This document shows positions 58,131-64,000 of a stretch of 64,000 nt of DNA, piece after piece (within the stretch, counting starts at the first letter, position 1; each line of letters starts with the position of its first letter). The notes beneath the pieces were generated by a model, which saw nothing but the letters and a program-made list of their open reading frames with translations, had not been told where the DNA came from and did no database searches. The DNA is from Perca fluviatilis (Eukaryota; Chordata; Actinopteri; Perciformes; Percidae). The stretch covers positions 28,624,434 to 28,688,433 of the forward strand of contig NC_053121.1 of assembly GCF_010015445.1 (NCBI RefSeq), given 5' to 3'. A program made the position numbers and the translations under genes.

Positions 58131-58175
58131 ATTGCTTCACCATCCTGGAAAAAAAAAACTCGCGTCGGGTATAAA
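57997..58175 (+). promoter_or_regulatory. hnrnpa0 proximal promoter
   Basis: TATAAA at 58170-58175 lies 80 nt before the ATG. CCAAT-type boxes lie upstream: ATTGG at 57998-58002 and 58059-58063, and CCAAT at 58094-58098. The upstream boxes lie in the palindromic repeat. NF-Y is the usual CCAAT-box binder; binding here is inferred. Confidence 0.65.
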
Positions 58176-58230
58176 TACAGCTGCGTTCATCCCACCAACC
58201 ACCATTTTGAGATTATCGCACATTGAGTAA

Positions 58231-59163
<933 letters not shown>

Positions 59164-59408
59164 ATGAGTCTGCACAAATGAACCACCCCCACCCCTGCCA
59201 TAAATTACCTCCAGCCAGGATTTGGACGCCAAAATCAAATTCAGTAACGGGGCGTCTGCCGTGAAATCCAACAATGGCAGAGATACGGACACAGAGACCC
59301 CCTAACCTTCAGACCTCAAACCCCAAACAGGTAGGAAGGTCACTTCCCAACAAACCTGATAATAACGAGCAGCTGTTGCCGTTCAACTAGGACACGTTAA
59401 AAATGAAG

Positions 59409-59414
59409 AATAAA
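59409..59414 (+). terminator. Candidate proximal hnrnpa0 polyadenylation signal
   Basis: GAATAAAACATAC about 245 nt after the stop; a stronger context may be the one at 59906-59911. Confidence 0.4.
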
Positions 59415-59905
59415 ACATACAGTGATCCCTTTTTTTATGTACCCACGCCAACGCGTGTAGTTGTGGTTTAGAGTTGAATATTTTTTATTTGCGTTCACTC
59501 GTTGTTTTGCAAATTTCGATGTAGGATTGTTTTGCTGATTATCCTAATATTTTGCATTTTAAGCAATTAGATTTTGTTTCCTGGAGTAAACTTCGTGTGA
59601 TTTCAATGTATGAGGATGAGAAAGCATGTTTTGTGGTTTCATAGCTTGTCATATAACATCAACTTGTATGATTATCTACTTGAGTCATTCAGCAAAGGCG
59701 GGAACGTGATACTGCAGGATCCAGTTTCCTTGTTTCCTCCCCCATACTGTACCCAAACTCTCCTTACGCATAGTAATAGTTTCAGTCTAAATATTGTTCA
59801 TTTTTCATTCCCTGTAGCAATATCTAATGTATATTGTATACTTTCATGTCTGGAGAACAAAACCTACTGTTAAACACTTTGGTATGCTTATGTATGTTCA
59901 TTTTA

Positions 59906-59911
59906 AATAAA
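59906..59911 (+). terminator. Candidate distal hnrnpa0 polyadenylation signal
   Basis: AATAAA in TTTTAAATAAAACG, about 740 nt after the stop. Confidence 0.4.
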
Positions 59912-62900
59912 ACGTTATACCACTTAGCTTAGTTTATTTTACTTATTTAACCAGGCTTCCTCAAGTTTATCCACAGGTTTTATAAGTGACATCATCTTTA
60001 GTTACATGGCATCTTTCCCACAGTTTATTCCCTTACACTCAGGTGGGTGAAATGGTTACAGAATGGTTACCCACAGCCAATGCATGTAGGCTTTGTAGGG
60101 TTTGACCTTGTTTTTAAAATTATGTGGTTTTTAGACATTGCTAATATGACTTTTAAATATTTTTTTTCTTTTTTGACATTTGAATACATATCAACTTGTG
60201 GGCATGAGGGCTCTGATATTTATCTGATTATTCCTACTTCCTATTAGGTGTTCTTACTCGTATTCCAGTATGCTATCCCAGCCATAATAGCCGTAGCAGT
60301 TTGTTTATAGGATACATCAGGACCCTGTTGATTACCTGGGGTCGATTGTGATAGGAGTCTGAAATATCTCTTTAGGATATCCACATCCAGCAAACTAGGT
60401 ATGTAAATCAACCTGTCTTCACTCTGTGTTGGTCAACCATGTATGGAATATATTTGAGATGGTGCACAAGTGTGCCTTTTAGTTTAATTTTAAACTGACA
60501 CTTTAATCATAGCTCAATGCGTCTTATATAGCTAATATTAAATACAAACAAAATGGGGAGGGGTTACTTAATTTGGTCTTTAATGAACTTAAAGTGGGTG
60601 GAAGGGGACCCAAATTTTGTTCCACCATTAAATGAAATAATGGAACGAGTAAATTGGTGTCTCTTCCAGAAAACCTTGCTTGGTCTAGTTTCTCACTCTG
60701 CTTCTCTCCCCATCTCCTCCAGGTTGCTACGGTAACCTGGGCACGAGGACATCACCCTGAAAACGATGGGGTGTGTTTCTCCACGACTGGGGGACCGGAG
60801 AGTGGTTGTGCCTTCTCCCCCTCAGGTGAAGTCAGTTTTCACAAGGATTCCCCAGTGTGGTCTAAATGCATTTTGAAGAGTCTAACATGAGTTTTATTCT
60901 AAAGGTTTTATTGAAGATGTGGGTTGTAAAGTTTAGGGTAATTTTGATTACACAGTGTCCCAGTGCAATTGTAAATGTTCTCTTCCCAATGACCAGCACT
61001 GACTATTAATAATGGATCTGCAAAGTGCTATATTGGAGTGATTGTGTCCTTGATTAAAGACTTTTACAGGCAAGTATTATTAAACTAAGTCATAAAAACA
61101 ATTTTATTTGTAAGTGTTCTATTAATCTTTTAATCCCCTTTTGACCTCAGATTTATTAAGACCTCTTAATCTGATGCTGATGATGACCTGGGAGAATTTG
61201 CACTTTGGGCACTGTGGGATTCAAAATAAAATGTTTGATTACAATGTTGGTCTTGTTTGGGTATTTTAAAAGTCTACAAGTTTTAGTTAAAATTTTAAAC
61301 AGGTTGTGAGTGTGAGCTTGGCACTATTGTAGTTTTCCAAATACCTGAACTTTTTCTTTCTGTGGAATGTGGCCCCACAGAAACAATATAACCGAGCTTT
61401 GAGGTTTAACATGCTTGTGTTGATGAACATTTGTCTGCAGATGTTTCAAGACCAAGATCAATGGTGGAAAGTCACATGCTTACACAACCCCACGTGTCGT
61501 ACAGTAACTTAATCAGGAAGTAGTCCTTGATGTGCAAGATATTGCATGTAAACCTCACAAGACCACACCTTCAGGTTGAAATGTTATTTAACATTGAGTG
61601 TGATATGTACTGCTTATACTCTACCATTAAATAGGAGGGGGGGGGGAGATTCAAACTATACTAGACATACTTTTATTTTTTTAATTTTATTGGCTGACAG
61701 GATCCATGCAGATTTCAGTTCACCTTTGCAGCTTGATGCAGTGCCTGTAAACTAACTAGAAATGGACTAAAGGCTTTAAACTTTTATGGAGTTTACTTTA
61801 TTACAATGCACTTCTGCACCTGAAGAAAACACGAGGTGTTGCTGAATATATGTAAGTTGCTAGGTGAACAAGGTTTATCATACTGGTCAGAAGTTGGGCA
61901 ATATTGCATCTTTTGCAATAGTCCTTTAATCCACAAACTTATAATTGCATTCAATAGGCTCTGGGGGTGTACATGCCAACCTTGGCCTTTATTGTATTAC
62001 AGAATTTATTGTATATGTTGTGAAATTTTCAGGAGAGGTGCAGCATTTTTTTTTCTTTTAATTTCAGTAGACCATTGTATGCTTGAAGTAATATGGTCTA
62101 AAGTCTTTAAGTCTGCTGACCATGCATTGTTGGTTGCATGATGAACAAACAATACATCTGACAGATTAACCTTGACTTGCTTCCTGGATTTAGCATTGGG
62201 GCCTTGATTGTAAGAACAACCACTGCAATTAGAGAAAATTTGAATGTTTACTTCATGTCTTTGCTGGAAGGATATGAAGAAACAAGCCAACCCTCAACAC
62301 ATACCAAAAGTACCCCTTTGTTTTATGAAATTGGAGGAAGGGCATTTTTAAATCCTGTCTGATGTACTGTGACAACTCAGGAGCACCAGTAGCACCTAAC
62401 TTGCTATGTCATGTGTGACAAACATACGGTTTAAGTGATGCTGTTGTGGGGAGTGGAGTGAAAATTTTACTTTTGTTCTCTTACCTTTTTATAGGATACT
62501 GGTGCTTGACGATTTCTGATCATCCCATAGGAAAAGAGAGCCTCTGTTATGTTGGCCGTGCTTTTATAAATCTACAATAAATTATATATTTTTATACACT
62601 GAGACTTGTTATGTTACTTATTTACATAGAGTATAATTTGGTTGCGTGTCTCCCCTAGTGATACCTGTCATGAAGGAGTTGAAATAAGGTTTTGAATTGG
62701 TGGTCACACTGATATGACAGTTGCAGAGATGAGGAAGTTTGTGTTTTGAGTGAAACCAAAGGATTTTTAACCATAATTTTGTGATGGGTGTCACCTATGT
62801 ATATATGCATAAGTATTTTGACAATTTTAAAGGAGCCCCGTGGAGTTTACATGTAAACAAACAAAAGTTATGTTTACATTCAGTATTGGTCACCAAAAAG

Positions 62901-63079
62901 CACTGTGTGTATCCTGGAGGTCTAACATGTGTTTAAGTGCATTTCAAAGCTCAAAGATATTTTTGTATTTTAAATCCTGCATTGTTCACTGGCTCACCTG
63001 TAGGTCAGTGGTACAGTGTAAAATAATTAGCGGGAATGGATATTACATGGGATATCAACTGGGACACACATGCTCCATA

Positions 63080-63366
63080 TAGGGTTGCACAATTAATCGC
63101 AATTTCATCGGAATCTCAATATGGACTAGTGCAATATCCAAATCGCACGGGGTGCAATATTTGTTAAAGGCAAAATACGTGTCAAACCATTCTTAATTAA
63201 GTATTGTGGTGCTGCAGAGTAGTCCTACAGACTAAAGAATTTTTTTTTTGGTACAGATCCTCCCAAAAATCACCAAAATGATCATTCCCTCCAATATCGT
63301 GCATCATATCGCAATATCGGTCAAAATAATCGCTATTAGATATTTTCCTCACATTGTGCAGCCCTA
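63080..63366. mobile_element. hAT MITE, 287 bp
   Basis: Ends TAGGGTTGCACAAT and (reverse) TAGGGCTGCACAAT; exact 8-bp duplication GCTCCATA at 63072-63079 and 63367-63374. The interior has ATTAATCGCAAT and ATCGCAATATCG blocks. Confidence 0.92.
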
Positions 63367-63839
63367 GCTCCATAGCCTGCTAGAAGTCTGAAACTCCACA
63401 GGGTAACCTTTAAGATTGTAGAATTTGAGTTGGGAGTCAAACACATTCAAATATAAGGAGCTGAGTGTGGTGCTAGGCTACATTACAAAACATGACCTGG
63501 TTTAAAAGTCAGATAGCTCCCCAAACCCGACACTGCAGCTTTCCTCGTGCAGAAAAACAGCTATAGCAGCTAGTACTGGCTCAAAACCAGGGGCGTGTTG
63601 CAACATGCTGTGGATTCTTTTCAACTATGTTGGAGAAGCACATCTTTTTCCAGCAACTTTGGGGGAAAGGGGCTGAGACAAGTTTCACTTACTGTGAAAA
63701 GACTGACTTCAGCTAACCTAAACTGTTCAAAGTCCTTTGAGGCAAAAATCACCTAAGTGGGTCAGCACTATTTATCGTTTGTTATGTTGGCTTAGTGTGT
63801 TAGTGCTTTTTATATTTTTGCAATGGGTTCAATACCAGT

Positions 63840-64000
63840 GTGACCAGTTCTCCCTGTGTAAAATAAAAAAGGAAGAGGATGTTACGTTATTGAAGCACTG
63901 TAAACATTTTGTTTATCTGTCCTGGAAGAGGGATCCCTCCTCTGTCACTCTTCCTGAGGTTTCCTCCTAGGGGAATTTAGATTTCTCTTAATCAGTCTAT
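63840..64000 (+). repeat. Interspersed repeat, cut by the window end
   Basis: TCCTGGAAGAGGGATCCCTC and TTCCTGAGGTTTCCTCC are recognised from many fish loci as part of a dispersed repeat; class not determined. Confidence 0.45.

Larger units (their letters stand above)
59164..63071 (+). other. hnrnpa0 3' UTR and downstream flank
   Basis: No coding sequence or clear transposon. AATAAA at 59409-59414, 59906-59911, 61225-61230 and 62576-62581. HNRNPA0 has a long 3' UTR in mammals, so several of these may be used. Confidence 0.5.

Overview
The window is vertebrate nuclear DNA, most likely from a percomorph-type teleost fish. It has large introns with GT-AG borders, many long (CA/GT)n microsatellites, abundant small DNA transposons (hAT, TTAA-type, PIF/Harbinger, Tc1/mariner), tRNA-derived SINE sequence, and three protein genes that match vertebrate families along their full length. 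Nothing prokaryotic (operons, CRISPR arrays) is present.

Layout. (1) 1-28,564, minus strand: ctbp1, the C-terminal binding protein corepressor. All 11 coding exons could be placed by hand and join in frame to 443 aa. Intron 3 (10,100-16,855) is mostly transposons, including a TTAA-flanked element nested inside a dead DD38E Tc1/mariner element. (2) 28,565-37,241: an intergenic stretch between two divergent genes, with repeats and one possible minus-strand leader exon near 36.1 kb. (3) 37,242-54,834, plus strand: maea, a RING-type subunit of the CTLH/GID ubiquitin ligase. Nine coding exons give 396 aa. Introns 1-3 hold hAT, LINE and TTAA elements, and intron 7 has the signals of a U12-type (minor spliceosome) intron. 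(4) 54,835-57,975: maea 3' UTR and intergenic DNA. (5) 58,255-59,163, plus strand: hnrnpa0, an intronless two-RRM hnRNP of 302 aa with a TATA box. Its proximal promoter lies against a short palindromic repeat whose relative sits in ctbp1 intron 6. (6) 59,164-64,000: hnrnpa0 3' UTR and flank, with a complete hAT MITE near 63.1-63.4 kb.

The three proteins do not form one pathway. CtBP1 is a nuclear NAD(H)-binding corepressor, MAEA acts in protein degradation, and hnRNP A0 binds RNA. The divergent ctbp1-maea pair is also adjacent on human 4p16.3, so that linkage looks ancestral. The hnrnpa0 neighbour is not shared with human, where HNRNPA0 is on chromosome 5.

I did not find a wholly new biological system. 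The observations most worth following are the U12-type maea intron, (CA)n tracts placed just inside four ctbp1 splice donors, the repeat-derived hnrnpa0 promoter, inverted repeats around maea exon 2 that could favour a circular RNA, and the nested TTAA elements with an expandable 208-bp internal array. All repeat calls were made by eye; family names are given only where target-site duplications, end motifs or coding remnants support them.
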